A stretch of DNA of 64,000 bases from NCBI RefSeq assembly GCF_000175575.2, contig NZ_CP005986.1, positions 317,549 to 381,548 of the forward strand, in the 5' to 3' direction. The translations under genes and the position numbers were made by a program. Below the pieces are notes generated by a model. It had not been told where the DNA came from and made no database searches. It worked only from the letters and a program-made list of their open reading frames with translations. Numbering within the stretch: position 1 is the stretch's first letter; each line of letters opens with the position of its first letter. The DNA is from Acidithiobacillus caldus ATCC 51756. Lineage in GTDB: Bacteria > Pseudomonadota > Gammaproteobacteria > Acidithiobacillales > Acidithiobacillaceae. Shown here one piece after another: positions 48,226-56,851 of this stretch.

Positions 48226-48609
48226 ATGAAAACCCCAGCCAAGTCCATCGCCCAGCGCCACGGTTACCGCGGCCTGCAGCGTTCCGATGGCCCTGCCCTG
48301 CTGCCCGAGGAACCCCTGTGGCGACGGGTACCCAGTCGCGACGAAGAGGGCCGGTGTCTTGCGGATTTTCGCATGATCATCCCCGGACTGCGCGACAGAT
48401 CGGGCTCCCAGCAACGCAATACCCTGCGTATCGTCAACGCCGTCCTTCAGCACTACGGCGCCTGGGTCGTCTTTGCCGACTTCAATTTTCGCACCAATCT
48501 ACTTTGGGTCAGCATCAAGCCGCGGCCGGGTTTGACCTTGGAGATTCCAGCCGCCATCAAGACCTTGGTGCCCGAGGCCTTGCTGCTGGCCGCCTACTGG
48601 CGTCGTTGA
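48226..48609 (+). CDS. Conserved hypothetical protein
   Basis: 127 residues, soluble, with no motif that I recognise. It is rich in Arg/Leu; the central part reads NTLRIVNAVLQHYGAWVVFADFNFRTNLLWVSIKPRPGL and suggests an alpha/beta domain. ATG with GGAGG eight nt upstream was chosen. It lies between ppa and a rhodanese on the same strand and may be cotranscribed with either. Confidence 0.65.
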   Translation: MKTPAKSIAQRHGYRGLQRSDGPALLPEEPLWRRVPSRDEEGRCLADFRMIIPGLRDRSGSQQRNTLRIVNAVLQHYGAWVVFADFNFRTNLLWVSIKPRPGLTLEIPAAIKTLVPEALLLAAYWRR

Positions 48610-48651
48610 CGAGGCCCAGGGACCATCCACGCATAGCCCAGGAGGTACAGC

Positions 48652-49071
48652 ATGACCAGCAAAAAAAGCCTGGCCGATTTCATCCACGCCGCCCGGGCCG
48701 AAGTGCCCGAGGTGGATTGCGAGACGGTACAGGGTTGGTTCGAGATGGGTGATGACGTCCTCGTCGTCGATGTCCGGCAGCGTGAGGACTATGAGGCCGG
48801 ACGCCTGCCCGGTGCCGTTCACGCGCCACGCGACCATCTGGAGGCCTTGGCCGACCCCAACTACCTGCGCTGCCACCCGGAACTTGCCCGCGCCCACAAT
48901 CGCCGCGTCCTGCTCTACTGCGACAGTGGCACGCGCTCCCTGCTCGCGGCCCGCACCCTCAAGGACATGGGTTTCGTGGAAGTCTATAACCTCAGCGGCG
49001 GGTATCACGTCTGGGAGGCAGAGGATCTGCCCACCCATGCCGGCCCGCCCGCTGCACCTTCAGCCGGGTAG
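48652..49071 (+). CDS. Rhodanese-like domain protein
   Basis: 139 residues, single rhodanese domain. It opens EVPEVDCETVQGWFEMGDDVLVVDVRQREDYEAGRLPGAVHAP; the active loop is LLYCDSGTRSLLAARTL (Cys in CDSGTR) and it ends NLSGGYHVWEAE. Cytoplasmic sulfurtransferase or sulfur-carrier role. Its end overlaps the convergent adenosine kinase by 12 nt. Confidence 0.92.
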   Translation: MTSKKSLADFIHAARAEVPEVDCETVQGWFEMGDDVLVVDVRQREDYEAGRLPGAVHAPRDHLEALADPNYLRCHPELARAHNRRVLLYCDSGTRSLLAARTLKDMGFVEVYNLSGGYHVWEAEDLPTHAGPPAAPSAG

Positions 49072-50004
49072 ATCGCTGCCGAAGCTGTCGCGATAGCGCG
49101 CGCGGAAGTCGCGCAGGTCGAAGTGGTGATTCTGGGTCCCCGCGCTCTCGATCTTGTAGGCACCCATGAGTGAGGCCACCCGACCACAGGTGGGCCAGTC
49201 CCAACCATGCTCCAGACCGTAGAGCAGGCCAGCCCGGTAGGCGTCGCCGCAGCCCGTGGGATCGACGACCTGGCGTGCCTTGGCGGCGGGGATGGCAATG
49301 TGCTCGCCTTGGGTGTGGATGGTGGAGCCTTCCTCGCCGGCGGTCACCACCAGGGCCTTGAGCTTGCCGCGCAGGGTGTCCAGATCCCACCCGGTACGCT
49401 GCAGGATCAACTGGCACTCGTAGCTGTTGACGGTGAGGTAGTCGGCCTTTTCCACGAGCGTGCGCAGGGTGTCGCTGTCGAAGAGGGGCAGCCCCTGACC
49501 GGGATCGAAGATCGTCTGCACGCCAGCCTCCACCAGGTCCTGGAGGTGCTGGACCATGGCCGCCAGGCCATCGGGCGCGACGATACCCCAGCGGGTTCCA
49601 GCGGGTACCCGTCCCGACAGGCGGTTCTCCTGGGACGAGAACATGGCACCGGGGTGGAAGGCGGTGATCTGGTTGTCGTCGAGGTCCGTGGTGATGAAGG
49701 CCTGGGCCGTGTACTGCTCGGGCAGGATGCGGATGTGGCTGGTCTCGATGCCCAAGGCGTGTAGGTGTTCGGCGTAGGGTCCGAAATCCTGCCCGGCGGT
49801 ACCGACGATGAGGGGTTCCCCACCCAGGAGCTTGAGGTTGTAGGCAATGTTGCCGGCACATCCACCAAAATCCTTGCGCATCTCGGGTACCGTGAAGGAT
49901 ACGTTGAGCATGTGCACCTGATCCGGCAGGATGTGCGCCTTGAAGCGGTCCTGAAAGACCATGATGGTGTCGTAGGCCAGGGAACCGCAGACGATCGTGG
50001 GCAT
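49060..50004 (-). CDS. Adenosine kinase (PfkB family)
   Basis: 314 residues of ribokinase/PfkB fold: CGSLAYDTIMVFQD, FGGCAGNIAYNLKLLGGEP, NSYECQLILQRTGW and the catalytic DPTGCGDAYRAGLLYGLEHG. ATG with AAGGAG upstream was chosen. The assignment to adenosine, not sugar, rests on its likeness to bacterial adenosine kinases and its place beside metK-ahcY, whose product adenosine it would salvage to AMP. Confidence 0.82.
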   Translation of the reverse strand: MPTIVCGSLAYDTIMVFQDRFKAHILPDQVHMLNVSFTVPEMRKDFGGCAGNIAYNLKLLGGEPLIVGTAGQDFGPYAEHLHALGIETSHIRILPEQYTAQAFITTDLDDNQITAFHPGAMFSSQENRLSGRVPAGTRWGIVAPDGLAAMVQHLQDLVEAGVQTIFDPGQGLPLFDSDTLRTLVEKADYLTVNSYECQLILQRTGWDLDTLRGKLKALVVTAGEEGSTIHTQGEHIAIPAAKARQVVDPTGCGDAYRAGLLYGLEHGWDWPTCGRVASLMGAYKIESAGTQNHHFDLRDFRARYRDSFGSDLPG

Positions 50005-50120
50005 GGAGTCTCCTTGTTGGATTTCTGTCAAAAAGAACGTAAGGCTGTGGTATTTTTATCTAAGACGCATTACAATGATACCAGTTTTCCATCGACGTGG
50101 CGGTTTCGGGAGTGGCGGTC

Positions 50121-50714
50121 GTGCGGATGTCCTTGCGCCTTGGGCTTGCGGCCCTGTGTTTCCTGGCGGTGCCGGTGTTTGCCAGCGCCGCCGATCGGGC
50201 GTACGTCGACCTTTTCGGCGGTAACACCTGGCTCGACTCCGGCAGCGGTCTGGGTGGCAACGACCACGCCCCCGTACTGGGTCTGCGCGTCGGTCAGAGG
50301 GTGGATGCCCACCTCGGTATCGAGGCTCAGGTTGCCGCAGCCTTTGCCCAGTTGCAAAAGCCCGTCGGCCAAAGTGCCAAGCAGTACAGTGGTGCCGTCA
50401 TCGGCAATCTCTACGCCTTCAACGGACCCAACACGCCCTACCTCTCCCTGGGCCTCGGTGCATCCAGCAATGTCTTTGGTACCGCGGCCGGGCGGGTGAC
50501 CAATCCCGTCGCCATCTTTGGGGTGGGTTATCAGCATCTGCTGGGGGATCACTTCGGTCTGCGTCTGGATGTGCAGGATCAGATGCTCTTCGACAACCCC
50601 GTGCCCCACAATGGTCTGCTGAACGATGTACAGGTCACCGGCGGCATTTCGTACTTCTGGGGCGGTTCCGGCCGTCATCGCGCGTTCCCCATCATCGGGC
50701 CCGCCAAGCCCTGA
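50121..50714 (+). CDS. Outer-membrane beta-barrel protein
   Basis: 197 residues with a signal peptide (LRLGLAALCFLAVPVFASA) and an OmpA/OmpW-like small barrel: alternating strands such as LGIEAQVAAAFAQLQ, NTPYLSLGLGASSNVFG, HFGLRLDVQDQMLF, VQVTGGISYFWGG. GTG with GGGAG eight nt upstream was preferred to the ATG two codons later. Function unknown. It is divergent from the adenosine kinase gene and precedes metK. Confidence 0.78.
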   Translation: MRMSLRLGLAALCFLAVPVFASAADRAYVDLFGGNTWLDSGSGLGGNDHAPVLGLRVGQRVDAHLGIEAQVAAAFAQLQKPVGQSAKQYSGAVIGNLYAFNGPNTPYLSLGLGASSNVFGTAAGRVTNPVAIFGVGYQHLLGDHFGLRLDVQDQMLFDNPVPHNGLLNDVQVTGGISYFWGGSGRHRAFPIIGPAKP

Positions 50715-50801
50715 GGTCGTGGGGCCCCTGCCCAGTCCCCCATGAAGGCCATTTGTCGCCTGTCTGAGCGCCTTTCACTTCGTTGCGCAGCCGTCCTCTG
50801 C

Positions 50802-50807
50802 TATAGT
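50802..50807 (+). promoter_or_regulatory. Possible -10 of metK promoter
   Basis: TATAGT about 50 nt before the metK start; -35 weak (TTCGTT with a 17-nt spacer). Low-confidence promoter call. Confidence 0.35.
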
Positions 50808-50856
50808 CGCAGCCGCTCACCCGTCCTGTGAAAGGCCATTGCGCGAGGATTTCTGC

Positions 50857-52026
50857 ATGCCCAAGAATTATCTCTTCACCTCCGAATCCGTCTCCGAGGG
50901 TCATCCCGACAAGGTCGCGGACCAGATATCCGACGCCATTCTCGATGCCATCCTGGCCCAGGATCCCTATGGACGGGTGGCGGCAGAGACCCTCATCACC
51001 ACCGGCCTCATCGTCCTTGCCGGTGAAATAACCACGACGGCGCAGCTGGACTATGCCGATGTCGCCCGCCAGACGGTGCGCCGCATCGGTTACGACTCCT
51101 CCGAGATGGGTTTCGACTGGGCCTCCTGCGCCGTGGTGCAGACCCTGGGCAAACAGTCCCCGGATATCGCCCAGGGTGTGGACGAGGGCCGTGGTCTCGA
51201 TCTCGACCAGGGTGCTGGCGATCAGGGTCTGATGTTCGGCTACGCCTGCGACGAAACGGATGTGCTCATGCCCACGCCCATTTACTTTGCCCATCGCCTC
51301 ACGGAACGGCAGGCTCTGGTGCGCAAGGATGGGCGTCTGCCCTGGTTGCGCCCCGACGCCAAGAGCCAGGTGACGGTGCGCTACGAGGGCTCGCGCCCGG
51401 TGGCCATCGACGCCGTCGTGCTCTCCACCCAGCATAGTCCGGAGATCAGCCACGGCGACCTGGTGGATGCCGTGCGGGAAGAGATCATCAAACCGGTCCT
51501 GCCCCCGGAGATGTTGCACAAGGACACCAAATACTTCATCAATCCCACAGGCCGCTTCGTCATCGGCGGGCCGGTGGGGGACTGTGGGCTGACGGGTCGC
51601 AAGATCATCGTCGATACCTACGGCGGCCAGGGCAGTCACGGCGGTGGCGCCTTCTCTGGCAAGGACCCCTCCAAGGTGGATCGCTCTTCCTCCTACGCCG
51701 GCCGCTATGTCGCCAAGAACATCGTCGCTGCCGGCCTTGCCAAACGTTGCGAGGTGCAGATTGCCTACGCCATCGGCATCTCCCAGCCCGTGAGTCTGAT
51801 GGTGGATACCTTTGGCACCGGCGTCATCGACGATGACCAGATCGCCAAGCTCGTGCGGGAACACTTTGACCTGCGGCCCAAGGGCATCATCCAGATGCTC
51901 AACCTGCTCCGTCCCATTTATAGCAAGACCGCAGCCTATGGCCACTTCGGTCGTGAGGAACCGGAGTTTACCTGGGAGCGTACGGACCGGGCGGCCAGCT
52001 TGCGGGAGGCCGCCGGCCTGAGGTAA
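50857..52026 (+). CDS. metK: S-adenosylmethionine synthetase
   Basis: 389 residues; makes SAM from methionine and ATP. It contains [57 protein letters not shown], the P-loop-like [16 protein letters not shown] and [14 protein letters not shown] with CGAGGA seven nt upstream was chosen. Followed by a hairpin and the SAH riboswitch of ahcY. Confidence 0.98.
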   Translation: MPKNYLFTSESVSEGHPDKVADQISDAILDAILAQDPYGRVAAETLITTGLIVLAGEITTTAQLDYADVARQTVRRIGYDSSEMGFDWASCAVVQTLGKQSPDIAQGVDEGRGLDLDQGAGDQGLMFGYACDETDVLMPTPIYFAHRLTERQALVRKDGRLPWLRPDAKSQVTVRYEGSRPVAIDAVVLSTQHSPEISHGDLVDAVREEIIKPVLPPEMLHKDTKYFINPTGRFVIGGPVGDCGLTGRKIIVDTYGGQGSHGGGAFSGKDPSKVDRSSSYAGRYVAKNIVAAGLAKRCEVQIAYAIGISQPVSLMVDTFGTGVIDDDQIAKLVREHFDLRPKGIIQMLNLLRPIYSKTAAYGHFGREEPEFTWERTDRAASLREAAGLR

Positions 52027-52030
52027 AAAG

Positions 52031-52059
52031 GTGGGGTGGGCCACGGCCCACCCGCCACC
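52031..52059 (+). terminator. Hairpin after metK (weak or attenuator)
   Basis: GGTGGGC and GCCCACC form a stem around CACG, with outer GGTGG/CCACC continuation. There is no T-tract, so partial read-through into ahcY is likely. Confidence 0.4.
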
Positions 52060-52060
52060 G

Positions 52061-52157
52061 TGGTCGAGGGGCGCTGCAGCTTCGTCCACCTTCCCCCTGC
52101 GCGAAGGTGCCCGATGAAGTCAGGCTCGATCCGGTCTTTCCTTCCAACGGCGCTCGC
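52061..52157 (+). ncRNA. S-adenosylhomocysteine (SAH) riboswitch
   Basis: The 5' leader of ahcY carries the conserved blocks of the SAH riboswitch: CGAGGGGCGCTGCAGC (52064-52079), CAGGCTCG (52121-52128) and AACGGCGCTCG (52146-52156). CGAG pairs with CTCG to form the core stem, and the last block can pair back with the GGCGC element as a pseudoknot. The class turns on ahcY when SAH accumulates. The ribosome site (AGAGGA) and ATG follow within 25 nt, so control may be translational. Confidence 0.88.
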
Positions 52158-52181
52158 TTTCATGACCAGAGGATATCGACC

Positions 52182-53588
52182 ATGAATGCTGTGCTGCAGA
52201 CACACCACGATTACAAGGTTGCCGACATTTCCCTGGCCCATTGGGGCCGTCAGGAAATCGCCATCGCCGAGACGGAAATGCCGGCGCTCATGGCCATTCG
52301 CCGCAAATATCGGGCCGAGCAGCCCCTCAAGGGAGCCCGCATCGCCGGCTGCATCCACATGACGATCCAGACGGCGGTGCTCATCGAAACCCTGGTGGCC
52401 TTGGGTGCCGAGGTGCGTTGGTCGTCCTGCAATATCTTCTCGACCCAGGATCAGGCGGCGGCCGCCATTGCTGCCGCTGGTATTCCCGTCTTTGCCTGGA
52501 AGGGCGAGAGCGAGGAAGAATACTGGTGGTGCGTGGAGCAAACCATCCGGGGTCCCGAGGGCTGGCGGCCCAACATGCTCCTGGACGATGGCGGTGACCT
52601 CACTGGCCTGCTCCACGACAAGTATCCGGATCTCCTGCGCGACATCCACGGGGTCTCGGAAGAGACGACCACCGGCGTCCACCGTCTGTGGGAGATGCTC
52701 AAGGAAGGCAAGCTGCGCATCCCCGCCATCAATGTCAACGACTCCGTGACCAAGAGCAAGAACGACAACAAGTACGGTTGTCGCCACTCCCTCAACGATG
52801 CCATCAAGCGCGCGACGGACCACCTGCTCTCGGGCAAGCGTGCTCTCGTCATGGGCTATGGTGACGTGGGTAAGGGCTCCGCGGCCTCCTTGCGCCAGGA
52901 AGGCATGATCGTGCGGGTGACGGAGGTGGATCCCATCTGCGCCATGCAGGCCTGCATGGACGGCTACGAGGTCGTCTCGCCCTACGTCGGCGGTATCAAC
53001 GATGGTACACCGGACTGCATCGATCGTTCCCTCCTAGGGCAGATCGACCTGCTGGTTACGGCCACCGGCAACGTCAATGTCTGCGATGCGGAAATACTCA
53101 AGGCGCTCAAGAAGGGAGCCGTGGTCTGCAATATTGGCCATTTCGACAACGAGATCGATACGGCCTTCATGCGCAAGCACTGGGCCTGGGAAGAGGTCAA
53201 ACCCCAGGTGCACAAGGTCTACCGCCAGATTCCGGCGGGGGGCAAGGTGGATCTCGGCGATGATGACTACCTGATCCTGCTCTCCGAGGGGCGCCTGGTG
53301 AACCTTGGCAATGCCACGGGTCACCCCAGCCGCATCATGGACGGCTCCTTTGCCAATCAGGTGCTGGCGCAGATGCACCTTTACGCGGCGGGCTTTGCCC
53401 ACCTGCCCGAAGAGGAGAAGGCCAAGGCCATCGGCGTGACGGTCTTGCCCAAGAGCCTGGACGAGGAGGTGGCGCGCTACATGGTAGAAGGCTTTGCTGG
53501 GGTCATTACCCGCTTGACGGAGGCGCAGGCCCGCTACTTGGGGGTGCCCGTGGACGGCCCCTACAAGAACGACGCGTACCGCTACTGA
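52182..53588 (+). CDS. ahcY: S-adenosylhomocysteine hydrolase
   Basis: 468-residue NAD-dependent enzyme splitting SAH to homocysteine and adenosine. It has [59 protein letters not shown], the NAD loop [12 protein letters not shown] and the C-terminal [14 protein letters not shown] was chosen by AGAGGA eight nt upstream; longer frames run into the riboswitch. Its stop overlaps the metF ATG. Confidence 0.98.
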   Translation: MNAVLQTHHDYKVADISLAHWGRQEIAIAETEMPALMAIRRKYRAEQPLKGARIAGCIHMTIQTAVLIETLVALGAEVRWSSCNIFSTQDQAAAAIAAAGIPVFAWKGESEEEYWWCVEQTIRGPEGWRPNMLLDDGGDLTGLLHDKYPDLLRDIHGVSEETTTGVHRLWEMLKEGKLRIPAINVNDSVTKSKNDNKYGCRHSLNDAIKRATDHLLSGKRALVMGYGDVGKGSAASLRQEGMIVRVTEVDPICAMQACMDGYEVVSPYVGGINDGTPDCIDRSLLGQIDLLVTATGNVNVCDAEILKALKKGAVVCNIGHFDNEIDTAFMRKHWAWEEVKPQVHKVYRQIPAGGKVDLGDDDYLILLSEGRLVNLGNATGHPSRIMDGSFANQVLAQMHLYAAGFAHLPEEEKAKAIGVTVLPKSLDEEVARYMVEGFAGVITRLTEAQARYLGVPVDGPYKNDAYRY

Positions 53589-54418
53589 TGGCTACCCGTT
53601 GCGAGTTTTCGGTGGAGTTCTTTCCACCGAAAAATCCGGCGGGTGAGGCGAAGCTGCGCGAGACCATCGGGGCGCTGCAGGCGCTGCGTCCCGATTACGC
53701 CTCCGTCACCTACGGTGCTGCCGGCTCCACCCAGGAGCGGACCCTGGCGACGGTGGCCATGCTCGCTCGGGATACGGAGCTGGAGGCCGTACCCCACCTC
53801 ACCTGCATCGGATCCACGGAAGCGGGCATCCGCGCCATCCTCGAACACTACCGGGAACTGGGCATACGCCGTATCGTCGCCCTGCGCGGCGACCTGCCCC
53901 CGGATCGGGAAGATCCCGGTTTTTTCCACCAGGCCCTGGACCTCATCGCTTACATTCGTGCCTTTGGCGGCTTTCAGATCTATGCGGCGGCTTACCCAGA
54001 GTTTCACCCCAGGGCCGTCCATGCCCGCGCCGATCTGGAGTATCTGCAACGGAAGGTCGAGGCGGGTGCGTCGGGCCTCATCACCCAGTATTTCTATAAT
54101 CCCGATGCCTACCTGCAGTTGCGCGACGACCTCGCCCGCCGCGGCGTCGATGTTCCCATCACCGTAGGCGTGATGCCCATGACCAACTACGCGCAGATTG
54201 CCAATTTTTCGGCGCAGTGTGGTGCCGAGATTCCACAGTTTCTGCGCCGGCGGATGGAAAGCTTTGCCGACGATCCAGGTGCGCAAGCGGAGCTGGCCAT
54301 CGAGGTGGCCAGTCGGCAATGTCGCCTGCTGCTGGACCAGGGCGCGCCGGGCCTGCATTTCTACACCCTCAATCAGGCCGAAGCCACCCTCGCCATCGCC
54401 CGCAACCTCGGTCTTTGA
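53588..54418 (+). CDS. metF: 5,10-Methylenetetrahydrofolate reductase
   Basis: 276-residue FAD flavoprotein (TIM barrel) that makes 5-methyl-THF for methionine regeneration. It contains CEFSVEFFPPKNPAGE, VTYGAAGSTQERTL, ALRGDLPPD, ASGLITQYFYN and GVMPMTNYAQIANFS. It overlaps ahcY by one base, so both are expressed together under SAH control. Confidence 0.96.
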   Translation: MATRCEFSVEFFPPKNPAGEAKLRETIGALQALRPDYASVTYGAAGSTQERTLATVAMLARDTELEAVPHLTCIGSTEAGIRAILEHYRELGIRRIVALRGDLPPDREDPGFFHQALDLIAYIRAFGGFQIYAAAYPEFHPRAVHARADLEYLQRKVEAGASGLITQYFYNPDAYLQLRDDLARRGVDVPITVGVMPMTNYAQIANFSAQCGAEIPQFLRRRMESFADDPGAQAELAIEVASRQCRLLLDQGAPGLHFYTLNQAEATLAIARNLGL

Positions 54419-54442
54419 GGGCCTGCATGCGGATGTTACACT
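54415..54442 (+). promoter_or_regulatory. Possible promoter of phosphoribulokinase
   Basis: TTGAGG, 16-nt spacer, TACACT, between metF and the kinase gene. A moderate sigma-70 match, suggesting the kinase can be transcribed independently of the methyl-cycle genes. Confidence 0.4.
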
Positions 54443-54510
54443 CCGATGCAAAGGGCAGACGGGACGTGGCGCCCTGGCCCCACCTTTTCTAACCTCAAAG
54501 GAGTTCCTCG

Positions 54511-55383
54511 ATGTCCAAGAAGCATCCTGTCGTTGCGGTCACCGGCTCTTCGGGGGCAGGTACCACCACGGTGAAGCACGCCTTTCACGATATCTTCCGG
54601 CGTCTGAAGATCAACCCCGTCGTCATCGAAGGGGACAGTTTTCACCGCTACAATCGCGCGGAGATGCGGGAAGCCATTGCCAAGGCGGCGGCGGAAGGCA
54701 AGACCATCAGCCACTTTGGCCCCGAGGGCAACGACTTTGCTGCCTTGGAGGATCTCTTTCGGCAGTACGGTGAGACGGGCACCGGTCGCATGCGTTACTA
54801 CGTGCACGATGAGGAAGAGGCGGAACTGCGTGGCAGCGCGCCCGGTACCTTCACCCCCTGGCAGCCCATCCCCGAAAACACCGATCTCCTGTTTTACGAG
54901 GGTCTGCATGGCGGCGTGAAAACCGAGGAGCACGACGTCGCCAATTATGTGGACCTGCTCGTGGGCGTCGTCCCCGTGGTCAATCTGGAGTGGATCCAGA
55001 AGATTCACCGCGACAATGCCCAGCGCGGCTATTCCGCCGAGGCCATCGTCGACACCATTCTGCGGCGGATGCCCGATTACATCCACTACATCACGCCGCA
55101 GTTCAGCCGGTCACACATCAACTTCCAGCGGGTACCCATGGTGGATACCTCCAACCCCTTCATTGCCCGGGATATCCCCACACCCGATGAGAGCATGGTG
55201 GTCATCCGCTTCGCCAACCGGCGGGATGAGAACTTCCCCTATCTCCTGCAGATGATTCCGGGCAGTTTCATGTCCCGCACCAACACCATCGTCGTCCCCG
55301 GGACCAAGATGGGTTATGCCATGGAGGTCATTCTGGGGCCGCGTATCGAGCGGATGATGGAAGAGAAGGGCATGGCCATCTGA
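54511..55383 (+). CDS. cbbP: Phosphoribulokinase
   Basis: 290-residue proteobacterial-type kinase converting ribulose-5-phosphate to RuBP, the Rubisco substrate. The P-loop-like VAVTGSSGAGTTTVKHAF, VIEGDSFHRYNRAEMR, YEGLHGGVKTEEHDVANYVDLLVGVVPVVNLEWIQKI and RRMPDYIHYITPQFSRSHINFQRVP are diagnostic. ATG has AAAGGAG upstream. No rubisco or carboxysome genes are in this window. It follows metF by 92 nt and ends before a strong terminator. Confidence 0.95.
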   Translation: MSKKHPVVAVTGSSGAGTTTVKHAFHDIFRRLKINPVVIEGDSFHRYNRAEMREAIAKAAAEGKTISHFGPEGNDFAALEDLFRQYGETGTGRMRYYVHDEEEAELRGSAPGTFTPWQPIPENTDLLFYEGLHGGVKTEEHDVANYVDLLVGVVPVVNLEWIQKIHRDNAQRGYSAEAIVDTILRRMPDYIHYITPQFSRSHINFQRVPMVDTSNPFIARDIPTPDESMVVIRFANRRDENFPYLLQMIPGSFMSRTNTIVVPGTKMGYAMEVILGPRIERMMEEKGMAI

Positions 55384-55430
55384 AGGACCTGGCCGCGGGC
55401 GTCCTTGCGGGCGCCTGAAGTCGAGTGCGC

Positions 55431-55464
55431 GGGGCCACCGGATGCCGGTGGCCCCGGTTTTTTT
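55431..55464. terminator. Strong terminator between cbbP and SPFH gene
   Basis: Perfect 11-bp stem GGGGCCACCGG-ATG-CCGGTGGCCCC followed by GGTTTTTTT on the plus strand. It ends the rightward transcript; no T-tract on the minus side. Confidence 0.9.
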
Positions 55465-55477
55465 GGATGGCGTCCGC

Positions 55478-56422
55478 TCAGGCTTTCGGTGCGGCGCCGT
55501 TGGCGCGATCCTTGGTCTGGACGATGGACAGGGCAGTGGCCACCAGCGCCCCCACATTACCCATGTCCGAGGGAATGACCAGGGAGGTGCCGGCCTTGGC
55601 CAGGTTCCCCCATTTTTCGATGTAGTCCTTGGCCAACTGCATCTGCAGGGCCTCCATGCCGCCGGGTCCTTCCACCGAAGCACCGATGACACCGATGGCT
55701 TCGGCGGTGGCCTGTGCCACCAACTGAATGGCCTTGGCCTCGCCCTCGGCGCGCAGGATTTCCGCCTGTTTGCGCCCGTCGGCTATGTTGATCTCCTGCT
55801 GGCGCTGGCCCTCTGAGGTGTTGATCTGCATCTGTCGCTGGCCTTCGGACTTGGCGATGACTGCGCGTTTTTCCCGCTCGGCGGTAATCTGCAATTCCAT
55901 GGCGCGGATGATCTCCGCTGGCGGGGTGATGTCCTTGATCTCGTAGCGCAGTACCTTGACGCCCCAGTTCAGGGCGGCTTCATCCACGGCATTGGCGACG
56001 GCCGTATTGAGGAGCTGACGTGAGGAGAGGGCCTGATCCAGATGCAGCTTGCCGATCTCCGAGCGCATGCTGGTCTGAGCGAGCTGGATCACCGCCGTAT
56101 AAGGGTTGCTGGAGCCGTAGGCCGCCTTCACGGGGTCGGTGATCTGGATGTAGAGCACACCATCCACGGTCATGGTGGTGTTGTCGAAGGAGATACACAC
56201 CTGAGGCGGCACCTCCATGGGGACTTCGCGCATGTCGAAGCGAAAGGCGATGCGGTCGATAAAGGGAAAAATCAGATTCAGACCCGGGCCCAGGACCCGA
56301 TGATAGCGGCCGAGGCGTTCCACGACCCAGGCGCGCTGCTGCGGGACCACCTGAATGATGGTGCGCAGCAGGAGAAAGGCAGCAAACAGGACGACCAGAA
56401 TGACGATCAGTGAGGCGGGCAT
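55478..56422 (-). CDS. SPFH/stomatin-like membrane protein (QmcA type)
   Basis: 314 residues. An N-terminal helix (SLIVILVVLFAAFLLLR) precedes the SPFH/band 7 domain (VVPQQRAWVVERLGRYHRVLGPGLNLIFPFIDRIAF; VDGVLYIQITDPVKAAYG; ALNWGVKVLRYEIKDITPP). A long coiled-coil (KSEGQRQMQINTSEGQRQQE; AEILRAEGEAKAIQLVAQA) completes it. Forms membrane microdomain scaffolds. It overlaps the NfeD gene upstream by 16 nt, the usual NfeD-SPFH pairing. Confidence 0.95.
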   Translation of the reverse strand: MPASLIVILVVLFAAFLLLRTIIQVVPQQRAWVVERLGRYHRVLGPGLNLIFPFIDRIAFRFDMREVPMEVPPQVCISFDNTTMTVDGVLYIQITDPVKAAYGSSNPYTAVIQLAQTSMRSEIGKLHLDQALSSRQLLNTAVANAVDEAALNWGVKVLRYEIKDITPPAEIIRAMELQITAEREKRAVIAKSEGQRQMQINTSEGQRQQEINIADGRKQAEILRAEGEAKAIQLVAQATAEAIGVIGASVEGPGGMEALQMQLAKDYIEKWGNLAKAGTSLVIPSDMGNVGALVATALSIVQTKDRANGAAPKA

Positions 56423-56847
56423 AGAGGCTCCTGTGGTGGGGACACTACGGCAAGCTTGAGGATGTTGCCTTCCTTGGCGACGATGACGGCGCGATCGCCG
56501 GGGCAGGCGCTACCCGTTTCCAGTTCCGCCGACCATTCGCTACCGCGGTAGTGCACGCGATACCGTTGTTGTGCGTCGGGACCGCTGAGTATGGCGACGG
56601 TCTGACCGAGATCCATATCGTCGATGCCGCTGGCCCTGCGCGCCAGACGATGCCGCAAGGCCATGGTCGCCGGTATGGTGAACAGGCAGGCCGCGAGGAA
56701 AACCCAATGGAGGAAATCCGGACGGACGAAGGTGCTGGCACCCAGGGTGATGAGTGCGGCTAGGGCGACGGCCGCCAGATAAAAGGTACCGGTGAAAAGC
56801 TCGGCCACGCCCGCGACGAAGGCTATCAGCAGGTAGATGGCCGCCAC
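56407..56847 (-). CDS. NfeD-like membrane protein
   Basis: 146 residues. Two to three N-terminal helices (IYLLIAFVAGVAELFTGTFYLAAVALAALITLGA; LHWVFLAACLFTIPATM) are followed by a C-terminal OB-fold (DLGQTVAILSGPDAQQRYRVHYRGSEWSAEL; GDRAVIVAKEGNILKL). Partner of the downstream SPFH protein, coupled by overlap. Confidence 0.92.
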   Translation of the reverse strand: MAAIYLLIAFVAGVAELFTGTFYLAAVALAALITLGASTFVRPDFLHWVFLAACLFTIPATMALRHRLARRASGIDDMDLGQTVAILSGPDAQQRYRVHYRGSEWSAELETGSACPGDRAVIVAKEGNILKLAVVSPPQEPLCPPH

Positions 56848-56851
56848 GGCG

